Source: Planctobacterium sp965279005
GTDB taxonomy: Bacteria > Pseudomonadota > Gammaproteobacteria > Enterobacterales > Alteromonadaceae
Direction: 5' to 3'
DNA length: 64,000 bases
Assembly (NCBI GenBank): GCA_965279005.1
Contig: CBDIHK010000029.1
Coordinates: 496,001 to 560,000 of the forward strand
Shown: in pieces, positions 17,076 to 26,045 of the stretch
How positions within the stretch are numbered: the stretch's first letter is position 1
Layout of the letters: the number at the start of each line of letters is the position of its first letter
The notes under the pieces: model-generated
The model's database searches: none
What the model saw: the letters and a program-made list of their open reading frames with translations, nothing else
What the model was told of the DNA's origin: nothing
Translations under genes and position numbers: made by a program

Positions 17076-18256
17076 CACTCAGTAAGCGCTTAACCTTCTT
17101 CTTCGTGCTGTATGCACTAGCTCTTTTTGCCGCCTGCATCGCGTTAACGGTAATTAGCCTGTATGCCATCGAAGACGGTTTTTTTGACCGCAAGCTACAT
17201 GCCATCGCACAACAACTGCAAAGCCAACCCAACCCAGCAGCAAACAACATCGATATACTGCCCAATATCCGCTTTTATGCCGGCCAAGCCACTAGCCCTT
17301 TTTCCCAAGTCAGGCTGGAACCGGGTCAAGTAACGGAGATCAGCCAGGAAAAACAGTATTACCATTTATTGAGTTTTGACCTGCCTGATCACACAAAGGG
17401 TCTGCTAGCTTACAACGTCAGCCAAGAGCTAGTGGTCACCGATAGCCTGGATGATTTGTCATCTTTGTTTTTGCCGTTGTTATTGTTGATCCTATTGCTT
17501 ACCGTTTTTTCTGCGAGCTTCTTTTCCAAGCTGATCCTGTCGCCGTTGCAAAAACTGGTAAACGCTGTCAGTAAAAAAGAAGTGCATAGCGAGTTGCAAC
17601 GACTTAGAGAGGAGATTAAAGAGCAAGACATCAAACAGCTTGTGCTCAGTTTTGCCAGTACCTGGCAACAACGGGAACAATTGCTCAATGACCAGATTAC
17701 CTTTAACAAGGGCATCAGCCACGAGCTAGGAACCCCCTTGCAAATTGCCAAACACGCCAGCGAACTGATCCAGACCCATGATCCTGTCTCGCAACGGGCA
17801 CTGACCCGGTTGTGTTTGTCTTTGCAAAAAATGGAAAAAACCAGTGCTGCCTTTTTGTGGCTAAGCACTAACAATGCTTGGACTACGCCGGTGGGCACTG
17901 GCGATATTCTCGACAGCATAATCAATAATGTGCGGCCTCAATTGCACAAGCGCCGCATACAAATAACACCCAGGTTAGAGGGTGAATGCCAGTTTATGGC
18001 ACCATCAGAAGTGATTAGCGTGGTATTGGAAAGTTTATTGCAAAACGCACTAAACCATTGTGAAGGCGACCTGATCACAATAACCAGTACCGCAGGGGCA
18101 ATCTCTATCAGCAACCGCTATGATCCCGAAGCCAAAACCGAAGGCTTTGGCATTGGTATGCTGTTGGTAAAACAACTGACAAAGCGGTTTGATATCCAAC
18201 TGAAGGTAAACAAAACCGATAACGAATTTGAAGTCAGCCTTCACTCAAACCTATAA
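17072..18256 (+). CDS. sensor histidine kinase partner of the 16380 regulator
   Basis: The start is the ATG at 17072 that overlaps the regulator stop (ATGA); a TTG 27 bases upstream is less likely. Two membrane helices (about 8-32 and 130-155) bracket a small periplasmic sensor of about 95 residues. The dimerisation motif GISHELGTPL carries phospho-acceptor His217, and the ATPase domain shows the N box (ESLLQNALNHC) and G box (GFGIGMLLVKQL); the G1 box is weak (ISNRYDPEAKTEG), so this is a somewhat divergent HATPase. No HAMP domain is obvious. A terminator hairpin follows. Confidence 0.9.
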   Translation: MTLSKRLTFFFVLYALALFAACIALTVISLYAIEDGFFDRKLHAIAQQLQSQPNPAANNIDILPNIRFYAGQATSPFSQVRLEPGQVTEISQEKQYYHLLSFDLPDHTKGLLAYNVSQELVVTDSLDDLSSLFLPLLLLILLLTVFSASFFSKLILSPLQKLVNAVSKKEVHSELQRLREEIKEQDIKQLVLSFASTWQQREQLLNDQITFNKGISHELGTPLQIAKHASELIQTHDPVSQRALTRLCLSLQKMEKTSAAFLWLSTNNAWTTPVGTGDILDSIINNVRPQLHKRRIQITPRLEGECQFMAPSEVISVVLESLLQNALNHCEGDLITITSTAGAISISNRYDPEAKTEGFGIGMLLVKQLTKRFDIQLKVNKTDNEFEVSLHSNL

Positions 18257-18290
18257 GGCTTGCAATAGTGTCGGTCTAACAAAGTAAAAA

Positions 18291-18324
18291 GTCAGCGCTT
18301 CACTAAGGGCGCTGGCTTTTTATT
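18291..18324 (+). terminator. rho-independent terminator of the two-component operon
   Basis: An 8-bp stem (18291-18298 GTCAGCGC with 18308-18315 GCGCTGGC, one G-T pair) with a 9-base loop is followed by TTTTTA. It lies between the convergent kinase and yqhD genes. Confidence 0.75.
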
Positions 18325-18341
18325 GATTTGCTGGGAATTAG

Positions 18342-19490
18342 TTAGGCAACAGCCTTATCAAGAATTTCCCGCACCACCACTGGCGTGATGTTCTGGTTTT
18401 CTGACAAAGCGGTCAAGCCGTGTTTTTCCAACTGACCCACGACTGCGTCTATGGCGGCTTGCTGGTCATCGCCGTGTTCGGTCAATTGGGTAGCCACGCC
18501 TAGGCTATGGTAGAAAGCTTCGATGGCATCAATGGTTTGTTCCGCCAAAGCATCGCTAGCGGCAAGGCCAAACACATTTTGCCCCATTTGCTCTAGTTTG
18601 CCGCGCTTGTGCTCAATTTGGTTGCGCAACAACGACGGCTGCACAATCGCCAAGGAACGGGCGTGATCGACATGCCATAACGCGGTCAGTTCATGGCCAA
18701 TCATATGGGTTGCCCAGTCTTGCGCGACACCGCTACCAATCAAGCCGTTTAGTGCTTGGTTAGCTGACCACATCAAGTTGGCGCGCCACTGGTCATCGTC
18801 ACGTCCAGCATAGTTGTCACCTAAGGATTTTAGCGTCCTTAACAGGGTCTCAGCATAACCGTCCTGCACCAAGGCACCGGCAGGTTTGGTTAAATACTGT
18901 TCGCACACATGCACCCAAGCATCCACAATGCCGTTGATTAATTGCCGCTCGGGCAGGGTTTTCATCACATCCGGATCCAATATCGCAAACTTAGGCTGTA
19001 CCACAGGTGTGGAAAACGCCAACTTCTCTTGGGTTGCCGCTTTGGTGATCACCGAGTGGGCATTGGATTCTGAGCCAGTGGCGGGCAAGGTTAAGATAAC
19101 GCCAATGGCGATGGCGGTTTTCGGTTTGTAAGCGCCGGTCAGGATATCCCAACCTCCGCCCTCGTATTGCGCTGCAGCAGCCACATATTTGGAACCGTCG
19201 ATAACCGAACCGCCGCCCACTGCTAGGATAAAGTCGACGTTTTCTTGTTTCGCCACTGCCACCGCTTTGTCCAGTGTTTCTTGGGTCGGGTTGGGCTCAA
19301 CACCGGAGAATTCAATCCAGTTGTAGTTGGCCAATGCATCGCTAATTTGCTGGTAAACTCCGTTTTTCTTGATTGAACCACCACCATAGATCACCAGCAC
19401 TTTGCTGTTGCTGTCGATAACCTTGCTGATACTGGCGATCTGGCCTTGGCCAAAGTTGATTTGGGTAGGGTTAAGATAACTGAATTGCAT
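18342..19490 (-). CDS. yqhD: NADPH-dependent iron-containing alcohol/aldehyde dehydrogenase (YqhD type)
   Basis: Using ATG 19490 gives about 382 residues starting MQFSYLNPTQINFGQGQI, matching the start of E. coli YqhD; a start 57 bases upstream would add an unlikely tail. Visible family features: cofactor loop LAVGGGSVIDGSK, GGGSIKKNG near residue 40, LTLPATGSESN, and metal-ligand region IVDAWVHVCEQY plus HMIGHELTALWHVDHARSLAIV. YqhD reduces a broad range of short and lipid-derived aldehydes using NADPH and is part of the aldehyde stress response. It is divergent from an AraC-type gene at 19617, the same arrangement as yqhD/yqhC in E. coli. Confidence 0.9.
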   Translation of the reverse strand: MQFSYLNPTQINFGQGQIASISKVIDSNSKVLVIYGGGSIKKNGVYQQISDALANYNWIEFSGVEPNPTQETLDKAVAVAKQENVDFILAVGGGSVIDGSKYVAAAAQYEGGGWDILTGAYKPKTAIAIGVILTLPATGSESNAHSVITKAATQEKLAFSTPVVQPKFAILDPDVMKTLPERQLINGIVDAWVHVCEQYLTKPAGALVQDGYAETLLRTLKSLGDNYAGRDDDQWRANLMWSANQALNGLIGSGVAQDWATHMIGHELTALWHVDHARSLAIVQPSLLRNQIEHKRGKLEQMGQNVFGLAASDALAEQTIDAIEAFYHSLGVATQLTEHGDDQQAAIDAVVGQLEKHGLTALSENQNITPVVVREILDKAVA

Positions 19491-19616
19491 TATGTACCTC
19501 TTTAAAAAAACCGTGACTTGGAATCGATGAATGGCATAATAATCCAAAAAAGAAAGCCTAAACAGGTCAATTAATCCAATTTGCTTGCCTATTTCTACAA
19601 ACCATAAAGAGTTGCT

Positions 19617-20504
19617 ATGCCACTGCCCATGTTAACCCAGCTGATGCAGGACTATGTTAACTGCAAACAACTGCAGCAATTAGAGGGAATAAAAGACACC
19701 CAAATAAAGGGCGTGCGCTTCTTTCGCAAAAGCGCAGGTTACCCGCGCATGCCGATGCTGCATGAATCCGGCATTATTTTTATGGGCCAGGGCCACAAGC
19801 ATATTTACACCCAATCTGGGATTGTGCGCTATGGAGTAGGTGACTGCCTTATCGTTGGCGTGCCCTTGCCCATGGATTGCGAAGCGATCACTGACAATGG
19901 CTTACCGATTTTAGGTATCAGCATTGATGTACCCATGAACTTGCTTAACAAACTGGTTAACAAGATTAAAAGCCATAACTTAGCCCCACAAAACACCGGT
20001 TCAGCAGTTCAAACCACCAAGATGGCAACAGCCATGTTGGACAGTTGCCAACGCCTGTTAAGTGCACTGTGCAACGATATGGACGCGGATATTTTAGGCA
20101 ACGCCTTGCTGGAAGAATTGGTCTATCGGGCTTTGCTCAGTGACGGTGGCAGCGCCTTGTTTGACCTGGCGGATCAAGAAGGCCGTTATGCCCGTATTGC
20201 CTCGGTGCTAGATACCATCCACCGGGACTGTTCGGTGCCGCTGAATGTGCCAGAGCTAGCCTCGGCCGCCAATATGAGTGTATCCGCCTTCCACACAGCG
20301 TTTCGCAATGTCACCCAAGAGTCCCCTATCCAGTATGTAAAAAAAGTCAGGCTAAACCGGGCGCGGGATATGATCTCTTTTGAAGGCAAGCGGATCAGTG
20401 AAGCGGCCCATTTGGTGGGTTATAACAGCGCCTCCCAATTTAGCCGGGAGTTTAAACGCCACTTTAATGAATCGCCCAATAGCCTTGGTTTGGCAACGGC
20501 TTAA
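19617..20504 (+). CDS. yqhC: AraC-family regulator with AraC_N cupin domain (YqhC-like)
   Basis: The 295-residue protein has an N-terminal AraC_N-type sensor (GIIFMGQGHKHIYTQSGIVRYGVGDCLIVGVPLPM, then GISIDVPMNLLNKLV) and two helix-turn-helix motifs in residues about 195-290 (LNVPELASAANMSVSAFHTAFRNV and ISEAAHLVGYNSASQFSREFKRHF). It diverges from yqhD with 126 bases between starts; in E. coli YqhC activates yqhD in response to reactive aldehydes, so the same role is inferred from synteny and domain type. Its last four bases overlap the convergent methyltransferase stop. Confidence 0.85.
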   Translation: MPLPMLTQLMQDYVNCKQLQQLEGIKDTQIKGVRFFRKSAGYPRMPMLHESGIIFMGQGHKHIYTQSGIVRYGVGDCLIVGVPLPMDCEAITDNGLPILGISIDVPMNLLNKLVNKIKSHNLAPQNTGSAVQTTKMATAMLDSCQRLLSALCNDMDADILGNALLEELVYRALLSDGGSALFDLADQEGRYARIASVLDTIHRDCSVPLNVPELASAANMSVSAFHTAFRNVTQESPIQYVKKVRLNRARDMISFEGKRISEAAHLVGYNSASQFSREFKRHFNESPNSLGLATA

Positions 20505-21022
20505 GCACACCCATTGTTTCTAGCAGTTTTAAGCTGGTTATTATTGTCCCGGTTCTGCATCAAGAACTCGATGCTGCGGTCGAAAGGCGATTTTGCGAGC
20601 CGGTCATACAGCACCACATTGACCGTTGCCGCTAGATTCATGCTGCCATTGGTGGGGATGTAAACCACATCATCACATTGGCCGATAATGTCTGGGCTGA
20701 CCGAGGCATCCTCTGGCCCAAACACATAGTATGCGTTGCCAGGGTGCTGGTAGTCAGGCAAAGGCACCGCCCCTTCCACCAGCTCAACAACCACTTTGCG
20801 CGCACCTTTTGGTGCCATTGCCATCAGGTCATCCACCCCGACGGTGGGGATCTGCTTGTGCATGGCTTTGGTATCGGCATTGAACTCTTTGGCATAGCGG
20901 TAACGGTTGCCAGTATAAAATACCGAACTGGCACCATAACAACCGGCAGCCCGCAAGATCGACGCAACATTAGTGGCAGATTTAGGGTTTTGCAGGCCGA
21001 TGGCAACAAATTGCTCAGTCAT
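20501..21022 (-). CDS. SpoU/TrmH-family RNA 2'-O-methyltransferase
   Basis: Start ATG 21022 gives a 173-residue protein beginning MTEQFVAIGLQNPKSATNVASILRAAG. SPOUT motif 1 is N-P-K-S-A-T-N-V-A-S-I-L-R-A-A, motif 2 is YYVFGPEDASVSPDII, motif 3 is VYIPTNGSMNLAATVNVVLYDR; together these build the trefoil knot that binds S-adenosylmethionine. The short single-domain form resembles TrmL-like tRNA methyltransferases, but the target base cannot be fixed. Motif 3 usually reads S-L-N-x-S-x-A; here S-M-N-L-A-A-T is a mild variant. Confidence 0.85.
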   Translation of the reverse strand: MTEQFVAIGLQNPKSATNVASILRAAGCYGASSVFYTGNRYRYAKEFNADTKAMHKQIPTVGVDDLMAMAPKGARKVVVELVEGAVPLPDYQHPGNAYYVFGPEDASVSPDIIGQCDDVVYIPTNGSMNLAATVNVVLYDRLAKSPFDRSIEFLMQNRDNNNQLKTARNNGCA

Positions 21023-21122
21023 AAGGTTTTGGGGTTTAATTACTTGCTTAAAAGCGCGTAAGCAAACAACAGTTGCACACAAAGTGCAACCTAAACCCGC
21101 TCTTTACGAGCATAATCGAAGA

Positions 21123-21713
21123 TTAGGCTCGTAAAGATTCGATCATTTGCAATTGCAGTTGCTGGTGATCGTTTTGCAACTGGGCAAACTCCGCTTCAGA
21201 ATAGAGTTGTTTGAGGGTGGGCAATGAAATCAAATAATATTGGCTAGCACCCAATAATTGGTAAACAAAGGCAAAAGCTGGTACCGCTTTAAACTCCCCT
21301 ATTTTTTGCCCTTGCTCAACAATCGCCACCAATGCATCTAAGAACGGCCGTAAAAACCATTTATGGGCGGATTCTGAACGCTCCCGGTTATCCAACAATT
21401 CCCGCATCAAGAGTATGGTCAGCCTCAGTTCGCGCTGTTCCAACTGATTCATAGCGGTAAAAAAGGTCGCAAGCTGCTGCCAGGGTAGTTTAGATGCACC
21501 CGCCGCTTGTATAACTATCGAATGCAGGTGCCCTGCTGCGCCTTCCAATACCGCAGCATAGATTTTTTCTTTAGTTTTAAAATGGTGCAACAAGGCTTGT
21601 TTGCTGACATTCACCCGCGCCGCAATGTCGTTGATGCTAGTGCCATAAAAGCCTTTTTCTGAAAACAGGATTTCCGCCTCAAACAGCAACTTGTCTTTAG
21701 TTCCCAGTTTCAA
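21123..21713 (-). CDS. TetR-family repressor of the divergent Rieske oxygenase gene
   Basis: The 196-residue protein has a TetR helix-turn-helix at about 22-50 (TSINDIAARVNVSKQALLHHFKTKEKIYAAVL) and a helical C-terminal ligand and dimer domain. It is divergent from the oxygenase at 21825, with 111 bases between the starts. Two near-identical operator-like palindromes in that gap overlap the oxygenase promoter, so it very probably represses that gene and possibly itself. The inducer is likely an aromatic or a related substrate of the oxygenase, by inference. Confidence 0.88.
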   Translation of the reverse strand: MKLGTKDKLLFEAEILFSEKGFYGTSINDIAARVNVSKQALLHHFKTKEKIYAAVLEGAAGHLHSIVIQAAGASKLPWQQLATFFTAMNQLEQRELRLTILLMRELLDNRERSESAHKWFLRPFLDALVAIVEQGQKIGEFKAVPAFAFVYQLLGASQYYLISLPTLKQLYSEAEFAQLQNDHQQLQLQMIESLRA

Positions 21714-21739
21714 GATTACGCCTCAATCAAAAAAATCTG

Positions 21740-21793
21740 TTGACAGCTTACCACTTGGTAAGTAACTTGAAAAGCCACTTACCACTCGGTAAG
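21740..21793 (+). promoter_or_regulatory. sigma70 promoter with two TetR-type operators
   Basis: A consensus -35 TTGACA (21740-21745), a 17-base spacer and -10-like TAACTT (21763-21768) point to the oxygenase. Operator 1 (CTTACCACTTGGTAAG, 21747-21762) fills the spacer exactly; operator 2 (CTTACCACTCGGTAAG, 21778-21793) lies just after the expected start of transcription. Both share the arms CTTACC/GGTAAG and differ at one central base; they start 31 bases apart, about three helix turns, so both face one side of the DNA. This is a textbook blocking arrangement for the TetR-type gene at 21123. Confidence 0.75.
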
Positions 21794-21824
21794 TTTGAAA
21801 ATACCTGAGCGGAGTAGGCAGCAG

Positions 21825-22970
21825 ATGAACGCAATAGATGAAAAATCCTTGATTGAACAAGCCAAACAAAATGTCAGCAACAAGGCCACGTCCCTTGGCG
21901 ACGCTGAACACAAAGTTGCTATCAAAAAATACTGCGAGCAAGGTCGTTTTGATGTGGAAGTTGAGCGCCTGTTCAAACGCCTGCCCAGCCCACTGCTGCA
22001 TAGCTCTTCATTGCAAGAAGCCGATAGTTTCCAGTCAGTCGACAGCATATTGGGTTCGCTTATTGTTAGCCGCGATAGCGAAGGCAAAGCCCATATTTTC
22101 CGTAATAGCTGCCGGCACCGTGGTGCCCGGCTAGTGGATGGCAAGCAATGCCAAAAGCATATTGTTTGCCCCTACCACGCCTGGTCTTACGCCACCGACG
22201 GTCAGCTGAGCATCTTGCCTGCGCAGCAGCAGTGTTTCCCCACATTGGATAAAACCCAAAACGGATTATTAGTAGTACCCAGTGTTGAAAAATACGGATT
22301 TATTTGGGCTTGCCCGTTAGCTACTGATATCGCTGAAGCCGAAGCCCACCTGGACGACTATTTGGGCGACATGGCAGGACAGTTAGATTGGATGGCAGCA
22401 GGCAACTTAAAGGTATTCCAGAACACCAGCAAAATCTGGCAGGGCAACTGGAAACTGTTTGCCGAAGGCGGCCTGGAAACCTACCATTTTGCCTTTGCCC
22501 ACAAACAAACCATTGCGTCTAGCTTTTACAACAATATTGCCGTCATCGACCAAATAAATAAGCACTTCCGGGTAATGATGCCGACCCGGGAGCTTAAAAA
22601 AGGCGATCCGCAATCTATCCATGATTGCAGTCACACCCTGTTTTCACTGCTACCCGGTCCTGCATTTTTGGTGCAAAAAGATCATGTTGATTGGATCAAT
22701 ATCAAGCCACTGACGCCAGGCAAATCGGAGATTTCCATTACCACGTTAATCCCCAAAGATGCCGACCTGGGCGACCCGCAACAACTCAACCACTGGCAAA
22801 AAAACCACCATATCACCAACGTTACCTTGGACGAAGACTGGGCACTGGGAGAGACCATCCAGCAATCAATTAACGAACGCGCCTTGCCCTATATCCAATA
22901 CGGGAAAAATGAATGGGCACTGCATGCCTTTGGCGAGCTTATTGAGGCGGAGCTTGGGCTGAGTGAATAG
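21825..22970 (+). CDS. Rieske non-haem iron ring-hydroxylating oxygenase, alpha subunit type
   Basis: Start ATG 21825 is chosen because GAGCGGAG precedes it; an upstream TTG (21795) would lie over operator DNA. The 381-residue protein has a Rieske [2Fe-2S] site (Cys96-x-His98 in CRHRGARL and Cys115-x-x-His118 in CPYHAW) and a catalytic domain with the mononuclear-iron region NWKLFAEGGLETYHFAFAHK (His-x4-His). Such enzymes hydroxylate or demethylate aromatic or amine substrates with electrons from a separate reductase; no reductase or ferredoxin gene is next to it, so partners must be elsewhere. A beta subunit is also absent, favouring the single-subunit group. Confidence 0.88.
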   Translation: MNAIDEKSLIEQAKQNVSNKATSLGDAEHKVAIKKYCEQGRFDVEVERLFKRLPSPLLHSSSLQEADSFQSVDSILGSLIVSRDSEGKAHIFRNSCRHRGARLVDGKQCQKHIVCPYHAWSYATDGQLSILPAQQQCFPTLDKTQNGLLVVPSVEKYGFIWACPLATDIAEAEAHLDDYLGDMAGQLDWMAAGNLKVFQNTSKIWQGNWKLFAEGGLETYHFAFAHKQTIASSFYNNIAVIDQINKHFRVMMPTRELKKGDPQSIHDCSHTLFSLLPGPAFLVQKDHVDWINIKPLTPGKSEISITTLIPKDADLGDPQQLNHWQKNHHITNVTLDEDWALGETIQQSINERALPYIQYGKNEWALHAFGELIEAELGLSE

Positions 22971-23020
22971 CTGGATAGCTATTGCCAGTACTCGTATCGC
23001 AATGTTTAGGAAAATAACAG

Positions 23021-23038
23021 CCGTGCTATTTGGCACGG
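23021..23038. terminator. hairpin between convergent genes
   Basis: A 6-bp GC-rich stem (CCGTGC 23021-23026, GCACGG 23033-23038) with a 6-base loop overlaps the stop codon of the minus-strand gene at 23026 and lies 51 bases after the oxygenase gene. Confidence 0.45.
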
Positions 23039-23643
23039 TTGCCCAAATATTTCAGCGCAACTCTATATTCATTTATTAAATAAGCTTCCTGAGACGCGAT
23101 TTCTCGGAATGCCCTGCGCAAAAACAGGAGATTGTCTCTCAGTTTGTCGATCTCTAAAAAATCAGAGCCAGAAAATTCTTTTAGGATCAGGTTTAACGAA
23201 CTTTGCACGCCTGATGCTTGTGTCTTATAAACCTTGGACAAGGCTAAGATTGTCTCAAATTCAAGGTTAGAAAAGGACTCGGTAGAACGGAAAGCCTGCC
23301 AGGCAGAGTCATCCAACAATCCTTGTACTATGCCCTTGGGCATCAATGAATAATACTGCAGTTCTTCACCATCCTTGACAAAGTCGGCCACCGGGAGAGT
23401 TTCTAGCTTTAATGCCGCATCGATGTTTTCAAACACTTTGGAATGGTAAACATGCCAGCTCTCCAAAACAGCCAAGTTAGCCATCATTTCTTGCTGTACA
23501 TTAGACAGGGCTTTTTGTGTTGCAGCTTCTTCTTTTAAATTTACCCGGTACTCATCTAAAAATAGCGCCAGCATTACGCTAAAAATGATCAGTCCCGACT
23601 CAAAGATTAACTTGAGGTAGTTTTCTTTGCTAAACATTGCCAT
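23026..23643 (-). CDS. hypothetical protein with one N-terminal membrane helix
   Basis: The 205-residue product has one membrane segment at about 12-30 (LIFESGLIIFSVMLALFLDEYR) and then a charged, alpha-helical cytoplasmic or periplasmic part with likely coiled-coil stretches (NLKEEAATQKALSNVQQEMMANL). This opening resembles the DUF6090 type of uncharacterised membrane proteins, but I am not certain of that. It is convergent with the Rieske gene and divergent from nothing; no function can be proposed. Confidence 0.6.
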   Translation of the reverse strand: MAMFSKENYLKLIFESGLIIFSVMLALFLDEYRVNLKEEAATQKALSNVQQEMMANLAVLESWHVYHSKVFENIDAALKLETLPVADFVKDGEELQYYSLMPKGIVQGLLDDSAWQAFRSTESFSNLEFETILALSKVYKTQASGVQSSLNLILKEFSGSDFLEIDKLRDNLLFLRRAFREIASQEAYLINEYRVALKYLGNRAK

Positions 23644-23806
23644 TGCTGCACCGCAAAATCAGAAACCCAAACTGTGTACATTATGGACATTGATTAACCT
23701 GGCTGGCAATGGAATACCGATTTGGCTGCAACGATAGCCTAATCCGCTCATAGCCTCTGGTGAACTGTCTCTTTCCACCTTCAAAACCCGCCACTTACCA
23801 AGTCAC

Positions 23807-25129
23807 CTATTGGTTCTCTGCTTTAGCCTGTTTAAACCGGGTGAGTACCTGTTCAAATTGGGCAATATTGTCCAGCTGAAACTTGCGGGCTAATGCCAAC
23901 GCCCTTGTTTGCAGTTCAACCGCTTGTTGCTGGCGTCCCACAGTATTATATAGATTAGCCAGCCAATAATGGGCATAGGGGCTTTTGTCCGCAAGTTCGC
24001 GCCATAGCTGGAACGCCTTTTCCGCTTGCTGATATTGGCCTTGCCGCAACAACCGGGATCCAATTGAACGCAAGGAGTTAGGGTTCCTGCGCAAATTGGT
24101 TTGAATATTTAGCTCAAAACCGTAGTGTTCCGAAAGGGTTTCATAATACTTTTGCAGATTGCCTATAGCATCACCATCACCTAAAAAATCCCGGTAGTTT
24201 TGGAAACTATCACGAGGAAAAACCAGGTTAAAGGCATTGGTTAGCGCAGGTAGGGCAACCGGGTAATGGTCAAAGTGGTCAATTTGCTCAATATGGTAAG
24301 TCAATTTCTGCCGGTATTCTTCCAGTCCGCTGCTGAGCTTGTCTACATGCTGGTAGTGCTTTGGATTGCGCCTTGCTTCAAACTCCGCCGAGGCTATATA
24401 AAAATATTTGTTATTAAGCTTGCCACTCGCAGCGGCAGCAATAATCTCGTCCATGAAGTCGTGTTTTTCATTATAACCCAACCCAAGCACATCAATGGCG
24501 GCAATCAGCACATAGGCATCAAAGAGTTCTGGCTTTTGCAGCAGTGTGTGCAAAGACAAAATCGCAGACGGCGACAAACCGACCAAGGTCCGAAACTGGT
24601 TAGCTCGATAGTGCTGCTGCAAATGCGGGAATAGCTCTTGCTCTAAGAAGCGCCAAAAGCCTGCAGCCGCATCAGCTGGATTGTGTTTAAACGCCCGTAC
24701 ATAGCCATCCTTAGGATCCGCTTGCCAATTATCAGTGCTATGCACATAGGCATTGGGCAAGAGTGGTAAAGCATCCGTGTGCAAGGCCACCACAATGGAC
24801 TTAGGCAACGCCGCAGTATTCATCAAATGACCCGCAACCCCCGACACCGCTTGCGATAACGTCCATCCATCAAGAGTCACGATAACAGGATATCGGATAT
24901 GGTCGGAATCGTATTCAAACCCCTCGGGCAAATAAACATCGACCAGCTGCGGCGCCTGCAAAAAACGCGATGGCAAGGTGATGCGTTTGCCATAAGGCAA
25001 GGCGACGGAGCTTAGTCCTACCACTTCCTTTGTCGAAGAACTCGCCGATGAACCAAACACGCCGGCACAAAACAACATAACCAGGTAAAAAACGGTTTGA
25101 AATAATATTAGTAAAGGAGTTTTGCCCAT
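23807..25129 (-). CDS. secreted esterase (Esterase D/IroE-like alpha/beta hydrolase) with C-terminal TPR
   Basis: The 440-residue protein has a signal peptide (FQTVFYLVMLFCAGVFGSSA), then a putative-esterase fold: DVYLPEGFEYDSDHIRYPVIVTLDGW, the nucleophile elbow GLSPSAILSLHTL at about residues 193-205, and FDHYPVALPALTNAF with the likely catalytic His. The last 110 residues are TPR-like (YAHYWLANLYNTVGRQQQAVELQTRALALAR). Enzymes like IroE or enterochelin esterase hydrolyse siderophore or other ester bonds; the TPR tail suggests a partner protein. The nucleophile elbow is G-L-S-P-S rather than the usual G-x-S-x-G. Confidence 0.75.
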   Translation of the reverse strand: MGKTPLLILFQTVFYLVMLFCAGVFGSSASSSTKEVVGLSSVALPYGKRITLPSRFLQAPQLVDVYLPEGFEYDSDHIRYPVIVTLDGWTLSQAVSGVAGHLMNTAALPKSIVVALHTDALPLLPNAYVHSTDNWQADPKDGYVRAFKHNPADAAAGFWRFLEQELFPHLQQHYRANQFRTLVGLSPSAILSLHTLLQKPELFDAYVLIAAIDVLGLGYNEKHDFMDEIIAAAASGKLNNKYFYIASAEFEARRNPKHYQHVDKLSSGLEEYRQKLTYHIEQIDHFDHYPVALPALTNAFNLVFPRDSFQNYRDFLGDGDAIGNLQKYYETLSEHYGFELNIQTNLRRNPNSLRSIGSRLLRQGQYQQAEKAFQLWRELADKSPYAHYWLANLYNTVGRQQQAVELQTRALALARKFQLDNIAQFEQVLTRFKQAKAENQ

Positions 25130-25334
25130 TGTCCTGCCTCCACGATTGCTATGGGTAAAGGCTAAATGGATATGCCATTAGTTAGGTTGCAGATAGTTCG
25201 CTTTATTTGACTGGGCGTTCGGATGTTAAGGTTGGGGGTGGCGGCCAATACCCCATTCCTACCAGTCACGTACCTGGAATAGCTTAGAAAAAAGTTTACT
25301 CTGACCCCAGATAGACCCCAGATATCAGGTTTCT

Positions 25335-25898
25335 ATGAAAAAAAGTATAATATCAGTGCTTTTGGTATTAGGTTGCACGCTAGTTGTTTTAAGCTTTCCT
25401 CAGCATTGGCCTCGAAGCTCAATCCAAGACCTTTATTATATTTGGCTAAAGGAAGAAGGATTTAAAAAACTTTTAAGAATATTGGGTGAATCAGAATATG
25501 ACCGTGTGTGGATTGCAAACGGTGAAATCTATACTGCCGGTATCTTGGTTGATGAAGACTGGCAAACTTTTGAAAAACCAATAATTCCAGAGCTTATTGA
25601 TGAACTCAATCTAATGGGAATTAAAAATGTTTCACTAATCTCGCTGGGCAATGTCAAAGTAGTTAATAATAATTTCTCTGATTTATGGTTTTATACTAAA
25701 GGTGATAAGCAATGGAAGGTTCAAGTAGATTATCGCTACCGGTTGGGTGCCTCACCAATAGAAAAACAATGTCATAAGGAACTAATAGAAAGCACGGAAT
25801 CAGGATTGTGTTTTTCCTATGCTTTTGGTGATTGGAAAATTGAAAAATTATGGCATGCAATTGACACAACAAGTTGGACTTCGGTAGACGATACCTAA
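25335..25898 (+). CDS. orphan hypothetical protein, AT-rich
   Basis: The 187-residue protein has an N-terminal signal or anchor (IISVLLVLGCTLVVLSF; a Cys at 14 is not in a clean lipobox) and a soluble part with two cysteines (KQCHKE, GLCFSYAFGDWK). I recognise no family. Its sequence is visibly more AT-rich than its neighbours, which suggests later acquisition. The start has only a weak ribosome binding site. Just upstream (25292-25324) the DNA reads ACTCTGACCCCAGATAGACC..., a phrase that often accompanies REP-type transposase remnants. Confidence 0.55.
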   Translation: MKKSIISVLLVLGCTLVVLSFPQHWPRSSIQDLYYIWLKEEGFKKLLRILGESEYDRVWIANGEIYTAGILVDEDWQTFEKPIIPELIDELNLMGIKNVSLISLGNVKVVNNNFSDLWFYTKGDKQWKVQVDYRYRLGASPIEKQCHKELIESTESGLCFSYAFGDWKIEKLWHAIDTTSWTSVDDT

Positions 25899-26045
25899 CA
25901 CAGCTATCAAATCAGCTTGTAACTAACCGCAAACTTAATGTGTGATCCGCCAAGTTTAATTATACCTTTATTGTTGTACCGTAAGAATCCCATTGCAAAC
26001 AGACCAATTCGTTTTAGGGCATCAATCTGCCCACTAAGCGCCACA

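Noticed and set aside
25292..25324. A full REP-associated transposase unit near 25.3 kb
   Set aside because: Only a short phrase typical of such units is present; no transposase frame or paired REP hairpins.
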